Positions 16,159-28,506 are shown, counted from the first letter of the stretch. The stretch: 55,431 nt of DNA from Mobilibacterium timonense (GCF_900155555.1 NZ_FUHN01000007.1:616651-672081), one strand, 5' to 3'. A program made the numbers and translations. The notes: generated from the letters alone by a model not told the origin.

Positions 16159-17936
16159 TACCTTGTCACCTCCGAAATCGCATCAAATGGGCAAACCTGC
16201 TTGCAGACTGTGCAGCCTGTGCAGCTGGTGGTGTCGATGACTACCTTTTCCTTTGAGGAAATGAGAGCCGGGCATCCGGTCCTTACGCAGGACTTGCAGT
16301 TTCTGCACTTCTCCTGGTCGATGACACACTGTGTCTTGTGAAGTGTAGGGAACTCCTCAAGATCCTGCTGGCTGAACTTCTTCAGTACGCAAGGCCATCT
16401 CGTGATGATAACGGTAGGCTCATCCTTAGCGATGCACTCGTCCAGAGCCTTGTCTACCTCGTCCAGGTGGAGAGGGTTGACAGTGTAGATGTTCTCCTTC
16501 TTAACGCCGATAGCCTCGCAGAGTGCAGGGATATCAACTTCTGGAGCTGGCTTGCCCATCAGGGTGAATCCTGTTCCAGGGTTCTGCTGGTGGCCTGTCA
16601 TTCCTGTGATCCTGTTGTCCAGGATGACGCTGATGCTGCTGCTCTGGTTGTAAACAGCGTCCATCAGGCTGGTGATGCCGCTGTGGAAGAATGTGGAATC
16701 TCCCAGAACGCCTACAGCCTTTGTCTTAGCTCCTGCTACCTTGTAAGCCTGGGAAGCACCGTGTGCCATGGACAGGGAAGCTCCCATGCAGATAGCTGTG
16801 TCCAGAGCGTTCAGAGGATCGTTTGCTCCCAGCGTGTAGCATCCGATATCTCCGTTGATCATCAGACCCTTCTTCTTCTTGATGGCCTGGAAGAACCCTC
16901 TGTGAGGACATCCTGCGCACAGCGTTGGAGGCCTTACAACGGACTTCAGTTCTGACTCGTAAGACTCAGGCTTCTCTCCTGTGAGAGCCTCTCTTACCAG
17001 GTCTGTGTTCAGCTCGTCGAATACAGGAATGGTCGGCTTTCCTACGCACTCGATCCCATGTCTCTCCAGGAACTCCTGCAGATAAGGATCCATCTCTTCA
17101 ACTACATAGACCTTGTCGACCTTGGAGCAGAACTCCTTGATCAGGTTCGTAGGCAGTGGGAATGTCATTCCGAGCTTCAGGTAGGAAGCCTTATCTCCGA
17201 ATGTCTCCTTTGCATACTGGTAAGAGATTCCGGAAGTAACAACACCGATCTTCGTGTCGTTGTACTCAGGCTGATTGATCTCAACAGTGTTGGCAAACTC
17301 CTCCATCTTAGCCAGCTTGTCTTCCAGGTTGACTCTCATCTTCTTGGCGTTTGCAGGAGCGGATACGTACTTTGTGATCTGCTTCTTGTAAGGTACATAC
17401 TCGTGCTCAACTCTGTCTCCCAGCTCTACGATGCCCTTGGAGTGGCATACACGAGTTGTAAGGTGCATGAGAACAGGTGCATCAAAACGCTCGGAAAGTT
17501 CGAAGGCCATCTTCATGAAGTCCTTGCACTCCTGGCTGCTGGATGGCTCAAGCATCAGCAGTCTTGCAGCCTTTGCGTAGTTCCTGTTATCCTGCTCATT
17601 CTGGGAGCTGTGCTGTCCAGGATCGTCTGCGGAAACGATGACAAGACCGCCTGTAACTCCAGTATATGCAACTGTGAAAACAGGGTCAGCAGCAACGTTG
17701 AGACCTACGTGCTTCATTGCGCAGAATGCTCTTACACCTGCGATGGATGCTCCGATGGCGGCCTCGGCAGCTACCTTCTCGTTTGGAGCCCACTCTGAAT
17801 ACACGTCATCGCTGTACTGAGGCATATTCTCCAGAATCTCCGTGCTCGGAGTACCGGGATAAGCTGAAGCGAACTGAACGCCACCTTCATAGGCGCCGCG
17901 AGCTATGGCTTCGTTGCCCGACATAATTACTTTCAT
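16158..17936 (-). CDS. iorA: Indolepyruvate:ferredoxin oxidoreductase, alpha subunit
   Basis: A 592-residue thiamine-diphosphate enzyme for anaerobic aromatic amino acid breakdown. The N-terminal pyrimidine-binding part includes GNEAIARGAYEGGVQFASAY and YPGTPSTEI; the middle TPP site has CPHRG, GDIGCYTLG and LGDSTFFHSG; the C-terminus has two 4Fe-4S motifs, CRNCKSCVRTGCP and CTGCTVCKQVCP. All cluster cysteines are present. AGGAGGTAAGTAG precedes the ATG and a good promoter lies 50 bp upstream. An aminotransferase such as the one at 10588 could supply the 2-oxoacid. Confidence 0.96.
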   Translation of the reverse strand: MKVIMSGNEAIARGAYEGGVQFASAYPGTPSTEILENMPQYSDDVYSEWAPNEKVAAEAAIGASIAGVRAFCAMKHVGLNVAADPVFTVAYTGVTGGLVIVSADDPGQHSSQNEQDNRNYAKAARLLMLEPSSSQECKDFMKMAFELSERFDAPVLMHLTTRVCHSKGIVELGDRVEHEYVPYKKQITKYVSAPANAKKMRVNLEDKLAKMEEFANTVEINQPEYNDTKIGVVTSGISYQYAKETFGDKASYLKLGMTFPLPTNLIKEFCSKVDKVYVVEEMDPYLQEFLERHGIECVGKPTIPVFDELNTDLVREALTGEKPESYESELKSVVRPPTLCAGCPHRGFFQAIKKKKGLMINGDIGCYTLGANDPLNALDTAICMGASLSMAHGASQAYKVAGAKTKAVGVLGDSTFFHSGITSLMDAVYNQSSSISVILDNRITGMTGHQQNPGTGFTLMGKPAPEVDIPALCEAIGVKKENIYTVNPLHLDEVDKALDECIAKDEPTVIITRWPCVLKKFSQQDLEEFPTLHKTQCVIDQEKCRNCKSCVRTGCPALISSKEKVVIDTTSCTGCTVCKQVCPFDAISEVTR

Positions 17937-17985
17937 CTACTTACCTCCTAAAGTTCAAGTATCTTGAAACTTATCATACGGTAAG

Positions 17986-18014
17986 ATTATACATCCAGCC
18001 ATTTTTTCCGTCAA
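17986..18014 (-). promoter_or_regulatory. Promoter of iorAB
   Basis: Minus strand: TTGACG (complement at 18009-18014), spacer of 17 bp, TATAAT (complement at 17986-17991). The leader would be about 45 nt. Confidence 0.8.
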
Positions 18015-18305
18015 TTTGAGGAGTTTAAGGGCATTTTTCACAATTTTCTGTGGTGTGTTTGTCTCATTTCACTATTTATCTTCATTTAATAATGCATTTT
18101 CCCATCGTTTCGTTGTTTATTACAATAACATTTCAGGATTTTTTTGGTTTTTCGTGGATTTTAATAAAACTTCATCAGCGGTTTATACAGGAATTTCATG
18201 CCTGCTTTCATCCTTTGATCGTCATCGAATAAACGATTTTTTGTATTTTTTGCGGATTTCATGCACGAAAATGCAGGGTGCTGCCCGACGGCATTTTTAC
18301 GCACG
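18015..18305. other. Gene-free A+T-rich gap between iorA promoter and rpsT terminator
   Basis: About 290 bp with no convincing gene on either strand. It is T-rich on the plus strand. One dyad with AAAATGC (18268-18274) and GCATTTT (18291-18297) lies next to the rpsT terminator and may be a second terminator hairpin. Confidence 0.6.
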
Positions 18306-18334
18306 AAAAAAGCAGTGGGAGACACACCACTGCT
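18306..18334 (-). terminator. Terminator of rpsT
   Basis: Minus strand: AGCAGTGG pairs with CCACTGCT (18311-18318 and 18327-18334), followed by a run of T. Confidence 0.85.
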
Positions 18335-18383
18335 TCTATGATTTTACGCATTTAACTTATGCGCATGTGGGGACGGGTGAGAA

Positions 18384-18656
18384 TTAGTTGCCTGCCTTCA
18401 GATCGTTCAGTCTCTTGTTAAGTCTGGATACAGTTCTTGCGGCAGTGTTCTTGTGCATGGTTCCCTTCGCGGAAGCCTGCATGATCTTCTTCTCGGCTAC
18501 TGCAAATGCCTTCTCGGCCTCAGCCACATCTCCGCTCTGAACAGCTGTCATGAATGCCTTCTCTGCTTCCTTGACGTGGTTCTTGATACGGATGTTGCGC
18601 GCTGTCTTCTTGTCAATAACCTTGATTCTCTTCTTTGCGGATTTAATGTTTGCCAT
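18384..18656 (-). CDS. rpsT: 30S ribosomal protein S20
   Basis: A 90-residue basic protein that binds 16S rRNA early in 30S assembly. It begins MANIKSAKKRIKVIDKKT and shows the usual helical pattern (ARNIRIKNHVKEAEKAF) and the C-terminal KGTMHKNTAARTVSRLNKRL segment. The ATG at 18656 gives the standard family start; an ORF extension of seven codons upstream is not needed. The ribosome site is weak (GTGGGGTAG), which may reflect S20 translational autoregulation, known in E. coli. Confidence 0.95.
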   Translation of the reverse strand: MANIKSAKKRIKVIDKKTARNIRIKNHVKEAEKAFMTAVQSGDVAEAEKAFAVAEKKIMQASAKGTMHKNTAARTVSRLNKRLNDLKAGN

Positions 18657-18702
18657 TTTTCTACCCCACTTTATCAAAAAATTCTAAACTCGCAACGAAT
18701 AG

Positions 18703-18729
18703 TTTATACCAGCACGATCACTCATGCAA
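18703..18729 (-). promoter_or_regulatory. Likely promoter of rpsT
   Basis: Minus strand: TGG-TATAAA, an extended -10 (complement at 18703-18708), with TTGCAT upstream at a short 15-bp spacing. It lies between the dnaJ stop and rpsT. Confidence 0.45.
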
Positions 18730-18734
18730 GTGTT

Positions 18735-19862
18735 TTATTTGAATTTCAGCTTCTCAAACTCTCTCTTCTTCGGATAAGCGCTCGGCTTAAGCTTTGAGGA
18801 CATCTCCTGTATCGCCTTCTTCTCCTTAGCACTGAGCTTAGTAGGCACCTCCACGATCACCTTTACATACAGGTCTCCATATCTGCCTGTGTGAACGTTC
18901 CTGACACCCTTGCCCTTGAGCCTGAAATTAGAACCTGTCTGCGTACCCGGAGCGATGGTATATGAATACGTCTCATTGAAGCCCGGCACCATGACCTTTG
19001 CTCCAAGTGCCGCCTCCTCAAATGTGACAGGCATGGTGAGATACAGGTCATCGCCCTTACGTCTGTACGTGCTGTGCGGCCTTACACTGATAACTACATA
19101 GAGGTCTCCCTCAGGCCCGCCGTTAACGCCAGGCTCTCCCTGGCCTCTTACCGGAATAACACTGTCGTTGTCGACTCCGGCCGGAATGTCCAGGTTGATC
19201 TTCACTCTCTTCCTCACAGATCCGGATCCATGGCATGTCGGACACGGAGTCTCTATGATCTGACCTGTGCCCCCGCACTTGCTGCAGGTGGTCACATTCT
19301 GGAACCTTCCAAATGCCGTCTGCGATACCCTTGAAACCTGTCCGGAGCCTCCGCACATGTCGCAGGTCTTCTTATGAGTCCCTGGTGCAGTGCCCTCTCC
19401 GTTACAGGTCTTGCACCTGACGTTCTTTGTCAGCTCGATCTCTTTCTTGCATCCGAAGATCGCCTCTGTGAAATCGATGGTGATGTTCTTTTGCAGATCC
19501 CGGCCCTTCTGAGGACCGTTTCTGCGGGCGCTGCTGCTTCTTCCGAAGCCGCCGCCGAACATGTCGAAGATGTCGCTGAAATCGAATCCGCCGAAGTCGC
19601 CGAAGCCGCCGGCGCCGCCGAAGCCTGCGTTCGGATCGACACCTGCATGGCCGAAGCGATCGTATTTCTCCTTTTTTTCAGGATCAGAAAGGACCGCATA
19701 GGCCTCGTTTACTTCCTTGAACTTCTCCTCTGCATCCTTGTCATCGGGGTTTCTGTCAGGGTGATACTTCATGGCCATCTTGCGGAAAGCTTTCTTTATC
19801 TCTTCATCAGAGGCGCCTTTCTGCAGGCCCAGCACCTCGTAATAATCTCTCTTTTCAGCCAT
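18735..19862 (-). CDS. dnaJ: Chaperone protein DnaJ
   Basis: A 375-residue type I Hsp40, the co-chaperone that stimulates DnaK ATPase. The J domain has the HPD triad ([17 protein letters not shown]). A Gly/Phe-rich linker follows ([19 protein letters not shown]), then four zinc-binding repeats ([42 protein letters not shown]), then the substrate-binding C-terminal domains. It is the last gene of the hrcA-grpE-dnaK-dnaJ operon; a GCTGCCGG hairpin lies in the gap after dnaK. Confidence 0.97.
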   Translation of the reverse strand: MAEKRDYYEVLGLQKGASDEEIKKAFRKMAMKYHPDRNPDDKDAEEKFKEVNEAYAVLSDPEKKEKYDRFGHAGVDPNAGFGGAGGFGDFGGFDFSDIFDMFGGGFGRSSSARRNGPQKGRDLQKNITIDFTEAIFGCKKEIELTKNVRCKTCNGEGTAPGTHKKTCDMCGGSGQVSRVSQTAFGRFQNVTTCSKCGGTGQIIETPCPTCHGSGSVRKRVKINLDIPAGVDNDSVIPVRGQGEPGVNGGPEGDLYVVISVRPHSTYRRKGDDLYLTMPVTFEEAALGAKVMVPGFNETYSYTIAPGTQTGSNFRLKGKGVRNVHTGRYGDLYVKVIVEVPTKLSAKEKKAIQEMSSKLKPSAYPKKREFEKLKFK

Positions 19863-19937
19863 TGATTTTCCCTTCTTTTACTGCTGTCTTTTTCCTGTCT
19901 TTCTGCGCCCTGTTGCGCAGTTTTCATTATCAAATAT

Positions 19938-19960
19938 GCTGCCGGCTGAACACCGGCAGC
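19938..19960 (-). other. Hairpin between dnaK and dnaJ
   Basis: A perfect 8-bp stem GCTGCCGG / CCGGCAGC with a 7-nt loop and no T run. It is more likely an mRNA stability or processing element than a terminator. Confidence 0.6.
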
Positions 19961-19992
19961 AATTTTACACACGCTGGATAAGTTTATATGAC

Positions 19993-22673
<2,681 letters not shown>

Positions 22674-22681
<8 letters not shown>

Positions 22682-23729
22682 CTTTGTCGTCCTTGTCCTT
22701 TCCGCTCACAAGCCTGAACGATCTGCTCAGATTGTCGCTTAGATATTCCATTATCGATGTGACCTCACCGTAGTTCATTCTGGTAGGGCCGATGACTCCC
22801 AGTTTGCCTACCAGCTTCCCGTCAACGTGGTAGGAAGCTGTGATGAGGGAGTAATCCTTCATGTCGTCTTCCGTGTTCTCTTCACCGATGGTGACGATCA
22901 TGCCGTCATCCCTCTGGAGCATGTCCCTGGTGAACTCATCTCTCCTGCTCAGGGTCTCTATGAAGGCCCGGGCCTTGTCGATGCTGCTGTACTCAGGGAT
23001 GTTGAAAATGTTCGTGAGGCCTTCCATGTAGAGGTTCACGTTCAGCATGTCCTCGAGGGTCCTTACGAAGCTCGGCATAACCGTCTTCGTAAGGGCATTC
23101 AGGGCTTCGATGTCGCTGTTGAAGTCGTCGATGAGATCGCTCCTCAGGACATCATCGATCGTCTTACCCTTGTAGTTGTAGGTCATGGTCTTGCTGAGTA
23201 TCTCAAGAGCCTCCGGAGTATACGGGGTGCTCATCCTCAGGGTCGTGTTACTGATGTTTCCGCTGTCGGCTACGATCATCATCACAACTGCGGACTCGTT
23301 CACAGGTAAAAGCTTTATGAATTTAAGGGTGTCTTTGCTGTTCTCCGGTGTCATGGCGAACGACGCCAGCTTTGTGATCTCCGAGAGGAGCTCCGCGGCG
23401 TGCTTGATGGTGTCGTCGAACTCGTTGAGATCCACCGTGAGCTTCTCGTTGATGGCCTGCTTCTCACCCTTCGTGAGCGGCCTCTTCCCCATCAGTTCGT
23501 TTACGTACAGGCGATACGCCTTGTCTGAAGGGACCCGGCCAGCGGACGTGTGTGGGTGGGTAAGATATCCCATATCCTCCAGGTCTGACATCTCGTTCCT
23601 TATGGTCGCAGCGCTGACTCCAAGATCATATTTCTTGGTCAGCGTCCGGGAGCCCACCGGTTCCGCTGTGATTACATAATCGTTGATGATAGCCTGAAGG
23701 ATCTTTAATTTTCTTTCACTGAGGTCCAT
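22674..23729 (-). CDS. hrcA: Heat-inducible transcription repressor HrcA
   Basis: A 351-residue repressor that binds CIRCE and depends on GroEL for activity in known systems. The N-terminal winged helix has LSERKLKILQAIINDYVITA, EPVGSRTL and the recognition part LGVSAATIRNEMSDLEDMGY followed by HPHTSAGRVPSDKAYR. The GAF-like and dimer domains follow. It is first in the operon and has its own target 90 bp upstream, so it is autoregulated. AGGAGGAGAT precedes the ATG. Confidence 0.97.
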
Positions 23730-23816
23730 ATCTCCTCCTGTTCTCTGCAGCCAAATGGTTTTCCGCAGAAATCCTCCAATGCTTTATCTATATATATCGT
23801 CTTGTTTCTTTTATTA

Positions 23817-23843
23817 TTAGCACTCATTTATGTGGAGTGCTAA
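23817..23843 (-). promoter_or_regulatory. CIRCE operator (HrcA site) of the dnaK operon
   Basis: TTAGCACTC-N9-GAGTGCTAA, a perfect match to the CIRCE consensus. It lies just downstream of the -10 of the operon promoter. Confidence 0.98.
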
Positions 23844-23854
23844 TCACTGTCATT

Positions 23855-23883
23855 AATATACTCTTACCCCTTCCACCTGTCAA
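23855..23883 (-). promoter_or_regulatory. Promoter of the hrcA-grpE-dnaK-dnaJ operon
   Basis: Minus strand: TTGACA, spacer of 17 bp, TATATT. The -35 complement is at 23878-23883 and the -10 complement at 23855-23860. Transcription should begin at the upstream edge of the CIRCE. Confidence 0.88.
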
Positions 23884-23932
23884 CAGGCTATTTACTGAAC
23901 AATGTGTTTTTTTGGTGACGGGAAAATGTAAT

Positions 23933-23973
23933 AAAACAAGGGCCCGAGGCCGGATATTTCCAGCCTTGAGCCC
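23933..23973 (-). terminator. Terminator of the rubrerythrin gene
   Basis: On the minus strand a G+C-rich stem (GGGCTCAAGGC with GCCTCGGGCCC, including wobble pairs) is followed by TTGTTTT. Confidence 0.7.
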
Positions 23974-24019
23974 ATTCTTCTCTTATGTATTTCCGCCCCT
24001 GAAAAAGGGCTGTCTTCTA

Positions 24020-24559
24020 TTAATAGTTCTCGCTTCTGATCTCGAAGAATGCCTGAGGGTGCGCACATACAGGGCATACCTGAGGGGCCTTCGTTCCCAC
24101 AACGATGTGTCCGCAGTTGCGGCATTCCCACACCTTGACTTCACTCTTCTCGAACACTTCCTGTGCTTCTACATTGTGGAGGAGAGCTCTGTAGCGTTCC
24201 TCGTGGGTCTTCTCGATAGCTGCCACCATTCTGAACTTCGCCGCCAGCTCCTTGAAGCCTTCCTTGTCTGCTGTCTCAGCAAATCCTGCATACATGTCAG
24301 TCCACTCATAGTTCTCGCCCTCGGCAGCCGAAACCAGGTTGTGCGCCGTATCGCTGATGCCGTCCAGCTCCTTGAACCAAAGCTTTGCGTGCTCCTTCTC
24401 GTTGTCGGACGTGTGCTGGAAAATTGCAGAAATCTGCTCGAATCCTTCTTTCTTCGCTACCGATGCGAAGTATCTGTACTTGTTGGTAGCCTGTGACTCT
24501 CCGGCAAATGCCGCCTGCAGGTTCTTCTCGGTCTGTGTTCCTTCGTACTTGTTGGCCAT
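24020..24559 (-). CDS. rbr: Rubrerythrin
   Basis: A 179-residue peroxide-reducing diiron protein used by anaerobes against oxidative stress. The four-helix domain carries the ligand Glu/His motifs ([32 protein letters not shown]). The C-terminal rubredoxin domain has the two iron-binding CxxC knuckles CRNCG and CPVCAHP. This is the classic N-diiron / C-rubredoxin order. The gene is single, with a -10 and a dyad at its promoter. Confidence 0.96.
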   Translation of the reverse strand: MANKYEGTQTEKNLQAAFAGESQATNKYRYFASVAKKEGFEQISAIFQHTSDNEKEHAKLWFKELDGISDTAHNLVSAAEGENYEWTDMYAGFAETADKEGFKELAAKFRMVAAIEKTHEERYRALLHNVEAQEVFEKSEVKVWECRNCGHIVVGTKAPQVCPVCAHPQAFFEIRSENY

Positions 24560-24622
24560 GTTTTTTTCCTCCTGATGTTCATCCCCGATAACGTACTCCC
24601 GGCCGCATCTGCGGTCGCATTT

Positions 24623-24646
24623 ATTATATACTAAATCAGTCTGATT
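24623..24646 (-). promoter_or_regulatory. Promoter and likely operator of rbr
   Basis: A perfect TATAAT -10 (complement at 24623-24628) without a consensus -35. In the -35 region lies the dyad AATCAG-T-CTGATT (24634-24646). Its 6-1-6 symmetry resembles sites of Fur/PerR-type regulators, which control rubrerythrin in other Clostridia; the match to a PerR box is not close. Confidence 0.5.
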
Positions 24647-24696
24647 CTAAGTATTTTTTTCGAAAGAATATGTTCAATTTATGTTTTTTACTTTTA

Positions 24697-25755
24697 TCAA
24701 TCTCCCTTGACCTTCTTCCACTCACTGCTATACAGGGCATCTCCATCGTGACTCAGAGTCCTCAGAGAGTGGCACCTCTCCAGGGTCTCCTCCGTTGGGA
24801 AAATAGCCTCATTATTCCTTATCTCAGGGGACATTTTTTTGTAGGCGGCGGTGTTAGGGATGGTGTAGTACAGGTACTCAAAGTTCTTGTAGGCTATGTC
24901 GCCCCTGCAAAGGAAGTTGATCCACTTCATGGCGTTTGCCTTGTTCTTTGCCTCCTTCGGCACCACCCAGGCGTCGATGAAGAACTCTGTCCCCTCTTCC
25001 GGTACAGAAAACTCCGCGTTCTTGTTCAGATCCTTTATGTACTTGTATTCACCGTTCCAGACAACACCCGCTATCGCCGATCCGTCCGCTACCAGGTCTC
25101 TCGCGGAATCGTTGGCGTATTTGTACACAAGAGGCTTCTGCTCTATAAGATCTGACGTTGCTTCTTTCAGCTGCGTCGGATCCTCCGTATTGATGTCGTA
25201 GCCTCTCCTGCTGAGGGCGATCATATAATCATCCCTGAGGCTGTCCGGCATAACGATCTCGTTCTTGAGTTTTGGATCCCAAAGTGCGTTCCAGGAGCTG
25301 AAATCCACTCCTTTCGCCCTTGTTGGATCGTACATTATTCCTGCAGTTCCACAGGCGTGCGGTACGGAATAGGTATTGCCCGGATCATACTCCTCGGCCT
25401 TCTTCATGTACACGGGATCCATGTTCTTCAGGTTCGGTATTTTGTCCTTGTCCAGAGGAGCCAGCATGTCATTGTCTTCCATCTTGCCGATCATGTAATC
25501 AGAGGTGCATACCACATCGTATCTGGAAGGATTGTTTTCGATGATGGGATACAGCTCCTCGGCGGTATCATAAGTGTCCTGGATGACCTGTATGCCAGTC
25601 TCCTTCTGGAATTCCTCGACGATGGCGGGATCGTAGTAATCCCCATAACAATACACATACAGCACACCGGAGGATGTGGAGCCGCTGCTTCTCACGATAG
25701 TAAGCACCAGCGCCAGAATGCCGGTCACTGCGAAAAACCAAAGTCCTTTTTTCAC
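24697..25755 (-). CDS. potD: Spermidine/putrescine ABC transporter, substrate-binding protein
   Basis: A 352-residue PotD-type extracellular binding protein. After an N-terminal hydrophobic helix it shows LYVYCYGDYYDPAIVEEFQK, FSSWNALWDPKLK and GVVWNGEYKYIKDLN, with aromatic and acidic residues typical of the polyamine pocket. No lipobox Cys follows the hydrophobic segment (TIVRSSGSTSSG), so it seems to be held by an uncleaved signal anchor or secreted rather than lipid-anchored. It begins 2 bp after potC. Confidence 0.92.
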   Translation of the reverse strand: MKKGLWFFAVTGILALVLTIVRSSGSTSSGVLYVYCYGDYYDPAIVEEFQKETGIQVIQDTYDTAEELYPIIENNPSRYDVVCTSDYMIGKMEDNDMLAPLDKDKIPNLKNMDPVYMKKAEEYDPGNTYSVPHACGTAGIMYDPTRAKGVDFSSWNALWDPKLKNEIVMPDSLRDDYMIALSRRGYDINTEDPTQLKEATSDLIEQKPLVYKYANDSARDLVADGSAIAGVVWNGEYKYIKDLNKNAEFSVPEEGTEFFIDAWVVPKEAKNKANAMKWINFLCRGDIAYKNFEYLYYTIPNTAAYKKMSPEIRNNEAIFPTEETLERCHSLRTLSHDGDALYSSEWKKVKGD

Positions 25756-25757
25756 CC

Positions 25758-26594
25758 TTAATAATCCTCCTTCAGCTGCATCTTCTCACCGGCGTCTTTC
25801 TTCTCAACTCTTCTTCCTCCGGCCATGTCCATGTTGCTGAACAGCAGGACGACCAGAGCGACGAGGAAGATGATGGTGGACAGCGCGAACAGAGTAGGTC
25901 TGATCCCTACCTTGACCTGGCTGTAGATCAATGTGGAGATGGTGTTTATGCCTGCACCCCTGGTGAAGTATGTGACGATGAAATCGTCCACAGACATCGT
26001 AAATGAGAGCAGAAATCCGGATATCATCCCTGGAAGGAGCTCCGGGATCACTATTCTTGTGAAGGCATATGACCTTGACGCTCCAAGGTCCATTGCCGCC
26101 TCAAACAGGGTGGCCGTCCCCTTGTTCAGCCGCGGTCTGACTGACAGCACCACGTAAGGAATGCAGAAGGTTATGTGAGACAGGAGCACCGTCGTGTACC
26201 CGAGTGGGAATCTCACCATGATAAATGTAAGCATCAGTGAAATGCCCGTAACTATATCCGCATTCAGCATCGGGATGTTGTTGAAGGTCAGGATCACGTC
26301 CTGATCTCTCTTCCTCATGCCCGACATGCCCAGGCAGGCCGCCGTGCCGATGGCAGTGGAGATCCATGCCGCGGACAGTGCAATGGCGAATGTGTTAAGC
26401 ACCGCGTTCATTATCAGCTTGTTCTGGAACATCTCCCGGTACCACCGGAGGGAAAAGCCTGTGAACACAGACATGGATTTGCTTTCATTGAACGAGAGCA
26501 CGGTGAGGGTCAGTATCGGCAGATACAGAAAAAGCATGATGATGACCATGTAGACGGCGCTTGCCGCCTTCGCAGTTTTCTTTCCGTTGCTCAT
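25758..26594 (-). CDS. potC: Spermidine/putrescine ABC transporter permease PotC
   Basis: A 278-residue inner-membrane permease with about six membrane segments. The EAA loop that contacts the ATPase reads EAAMDLGASRSYAFTRIVIPEL, cut here at 20 to FEAAMDLGASRSYAF and RIVIPEL. The SFTMSVDDFIVTYFT segment is typical of PotC. Its ATG overlaps the potB stop as ATGA. Confidence 0.93.
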   Translation of the reverse strand: MSNGKKTAKAASAVYMVIIMLFLYLPILTLTVLSFNESKSMSVFTGFSLRWYREMFQNKLIMNAVLNTFAIALSAAWISTAIGTAACLGMSGMRKRDQDVILTFNNIPMLNADIVTGISLMLTFIMVRFPLGYTTVLLSHITFCIPYVVLSVRPRLNKGTATLFEAAMDLGASRSYAFTRIVIPELLPGMISGFLLSFTMSVDDFIVTYFTRGAGINTISTLIYSQVKVGIRPTLFALSTIIFLVALVVLLFSNMDMAGGRRVEKKDAGEKMQLKEDY

Positions 26595-27406
26595 ATCAGG
26601 CTCTCACCTCCCGACTTGTCGAATTTGCTGAACATCAGCATTGTTATGATTATGAATACCATCATCACGAGGGACATTCCGGATCCCAGGTACCAGTTGG
26701 AGCTCACGGTGAACTCCTGCTCGATAATGTTTCCGATGAGGTTGATCTTTCCGCCGCCCAGCATGTTGGAAATAACAAAGGTGGTGAGAGCCGGGATGAA
26801 CACCATGGTGACACCGCTCACGAAGCCGGGTATGAGAAGTGGAAAAATCACCTTGCGGTAGACCGTTCCTGTATCGGCTCCGAGGTCATAGGCCGCCTCG
26901 ATGAGGCGGTTGTCGATCTTGCATGCAGCATTGTATATCGGCAGTATCATGAACGGCAGAAAATCGTACACCATGCCCAGCACTATGGCACCAGGAGTAT
27001 TGATCAGGTGCTGGCCCGGGAGTCCCACAGCGTTCAGAAGGGAATTGATGACTCCCTCCCTTTCCAGGAGGACCTGCCACGCCATGGTCCTCAGAAGGAA
27101 GTTCATCCACATCGGGAGTATGAACACGAAGATCACCATTCCTGTCTTTCCTCTCTTGCTGTTCCTCAGGATCATGGCCATCGGCAGGGCCAGAATGAAG
27201 CAGACCGCCGTGCTGACAAGGGCAAGCAAAAGCGACAGGCCGAGGGCCTGCATGTGTTCGGCCTGAAATGTGGCCATGATGTTCTCAAAGGTGAAGTTCC
27301 CGGACCTGTCCGTCAGTCCGTAATACGCGATGGAAAAAACAGGCACCACCGTTCCGATCGCGATCCACAGTATGAAAGGAGATGCCCACCACTTGCTATA
27401 TTTCAT
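26591..27406 (-). CDS. potB: Spermidine/putrescine ABC transporter permease PotB
   Basis: A 271-residue inner-membrane permease, partner of PotC. It has an N-terminal membrane helix (PFILWIAIGTVVPVFSIAYY), a central LPMWMNFLLRTMAW segment typical of PotB/PotH and the EAA loop IEAAYDLGADTGTVYRKVIF. It overlaps the end of potA by 11 bp. Confidence 0.93.
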   Translation of the reverse strand: MKYSKWWASPFILWIAIGTVVPVFSIAYYGLTDRSGNFTFENIMATFQAEHMQALGLSLLLALVSTAVCFILALPMAMILRNSKRGKTGMVIFVFILPMWMNFLLRTMAWQVLLEREGVINSLLNAVGLPGQHLINTPGAIVLGMVYDFLPFMILPIYNAACKIDNRLIEAAYDLGADTGTVYRKVIFPLLIPGFVSGVTMVFIPALTTFVISNMLGGGKINLIGNIIEQEFTVSSNWYLGSGMSLVMMVFIIITMLMFSKFDKSGGESLI

Positions 27407-28478
27407 CGAGATCCATAACCTCCTGTTCCTGCGATACCGGCTTGTGCATTATCTGGATGTTCTGAGGCTGGACGTACATGCCCACCTTTTCCCCTACCTG
27501 ATAGGAATCGTAATTCTGGAGCAGCCATTCAAAATCGTATCCGTCCTCACTGTAGGCCAGCATCTCGTAGTGGACCCCGATGAACAGGTTGCTGGTTATC
27601 TCCAGGTTCACTATGCCCTCTCCGTAAGGCCTGATCTCGATGTCCTCCGGTCTGATGACCACATCCACCGGCTCGTTTGGAGCGAATCCCGTGTCCACGC
27701 ACTCGAAGTCCACGCCGTTGATACGCACGAGCCTGTCTCTGATCATGTTCCCGGACAGGATGTTGCTGTCACCGATGAAGTCGGCCACAAAGGCGTTTTC
27801 CGGTTCGTTGTATATCTCCTCAGGTGTGCCCATCTGCTGGATCAGCCCGTTGTTCATGACTACGACAGTATCCGACATGGTCAGGGCCTCTTCCTGGTCA
27901 TGGGTCACGTAAATGAAGGTGATCCCGAGCTCGTGCTTCAGCCCGACCAGCTCGTACTGCATCTCCTGGCGTAGTTTAAGGTCGAGAGCACCGAGCGGCT
28001 CGTCCAGAAGCAGAAGTTTAGGCCTGTTCACTATCGCTCTGGCCATAGCCACACGCTGCTGCTGCCCGCCTGACATCTTGTCGATCGTCCTTTTTTCAAA
28101 GCCTGAAAGATTCACCATCTTGAGGGCGGAACGCACCCTCTCGCTGATCTCGTCCTCAGGAGTCCTGCTGACCCTCAGCCCGAAGGCGATGTTGTCATAG
28201 ACGTCCATATGCGGGAACAGAGCGTAGTTCTGAAAAACGGTGTTCAGGTGGCGCTTGTTCGGCGGGGTGTTCGTGATGTCTTTTCCCTCGAAAAGGACGC
28301 GTCCGTCATCCGGCGTCTCGAAGCCTCCGATGATGCGGAGCATAGTGGTCTTGCCGCAGCCCGACGGTCCCAGTATGGTGACGAACTCGTTCTCGTTGAT
28401 GGTAAGGTCGATGCCCCTGAGGACGTCGGTGTCCTCAAAGCTCTTGGTTATGTTCTCAAGCCTTATAAGTTCCTTCAA
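27396..28478 (-). CDS. potA: Spermidine/putrescine ABC transporter ATPase PotA
   Basis: A cytoplasmic ATPase of 360 residues. Walker A is GPSGCGKTT, the ABC signature is MSGGQQQRVAMARA, Walker B is LLLLDEPLGALD and the switch His lies in YVTHDQEEA. A C-terminal TOBE-type domain follows. I place the start at a TTG (28478) because GGGAGGAAGACAA precedes it and the protein then begins MKELIRLENITKSFE; the GTG at 28526 overlaps the regulator gene and lacks a ribosome site. Confidence 0.93.
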   Translation of the reverse strand: MKELIRLENITKSFEDTDVLRGIDLTINENEFVTILGPSGCGKTTMLRIIGGFETPDDGRVLFEGKDITNTPPNKRHLNTVFQNYALFPHMDVYDNIAFGLRVSRTPEDEISERVRSALKMVNLSGFEKRTIDKMSGGQQQRVAMARAIVNRPKLLLLDEPLGALDLKLRQEMQYELVGLKHELGITFIYVTHDQEEALTMSDTVVVMNNGLIQQMGTPEEIYNEPENAFVADFIGDSNILSGNMIRDRLVRINGVDFECVDTGFAPNEPVDVVIRPEDIEIRPYGEGIVNLEITSNLFIGVHYEMLAYSEDGYDFEWLLQNYDSYQVGEKVGMYVQPQNIQIMHKPVSQEQEVMDLDEI

Positions 28479-28506
28479 TTGTCTTCCTCCCGTGTCGTGA
28501 TATCCC

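Noticed and set aside
18016..18387. 123-codon plus-strand ORF in the gap next to rpsT
   Set aside because: Phe-rich product of a T-rich non-coding stretch, no ribosome site, and it runs through the rpsT terminator.
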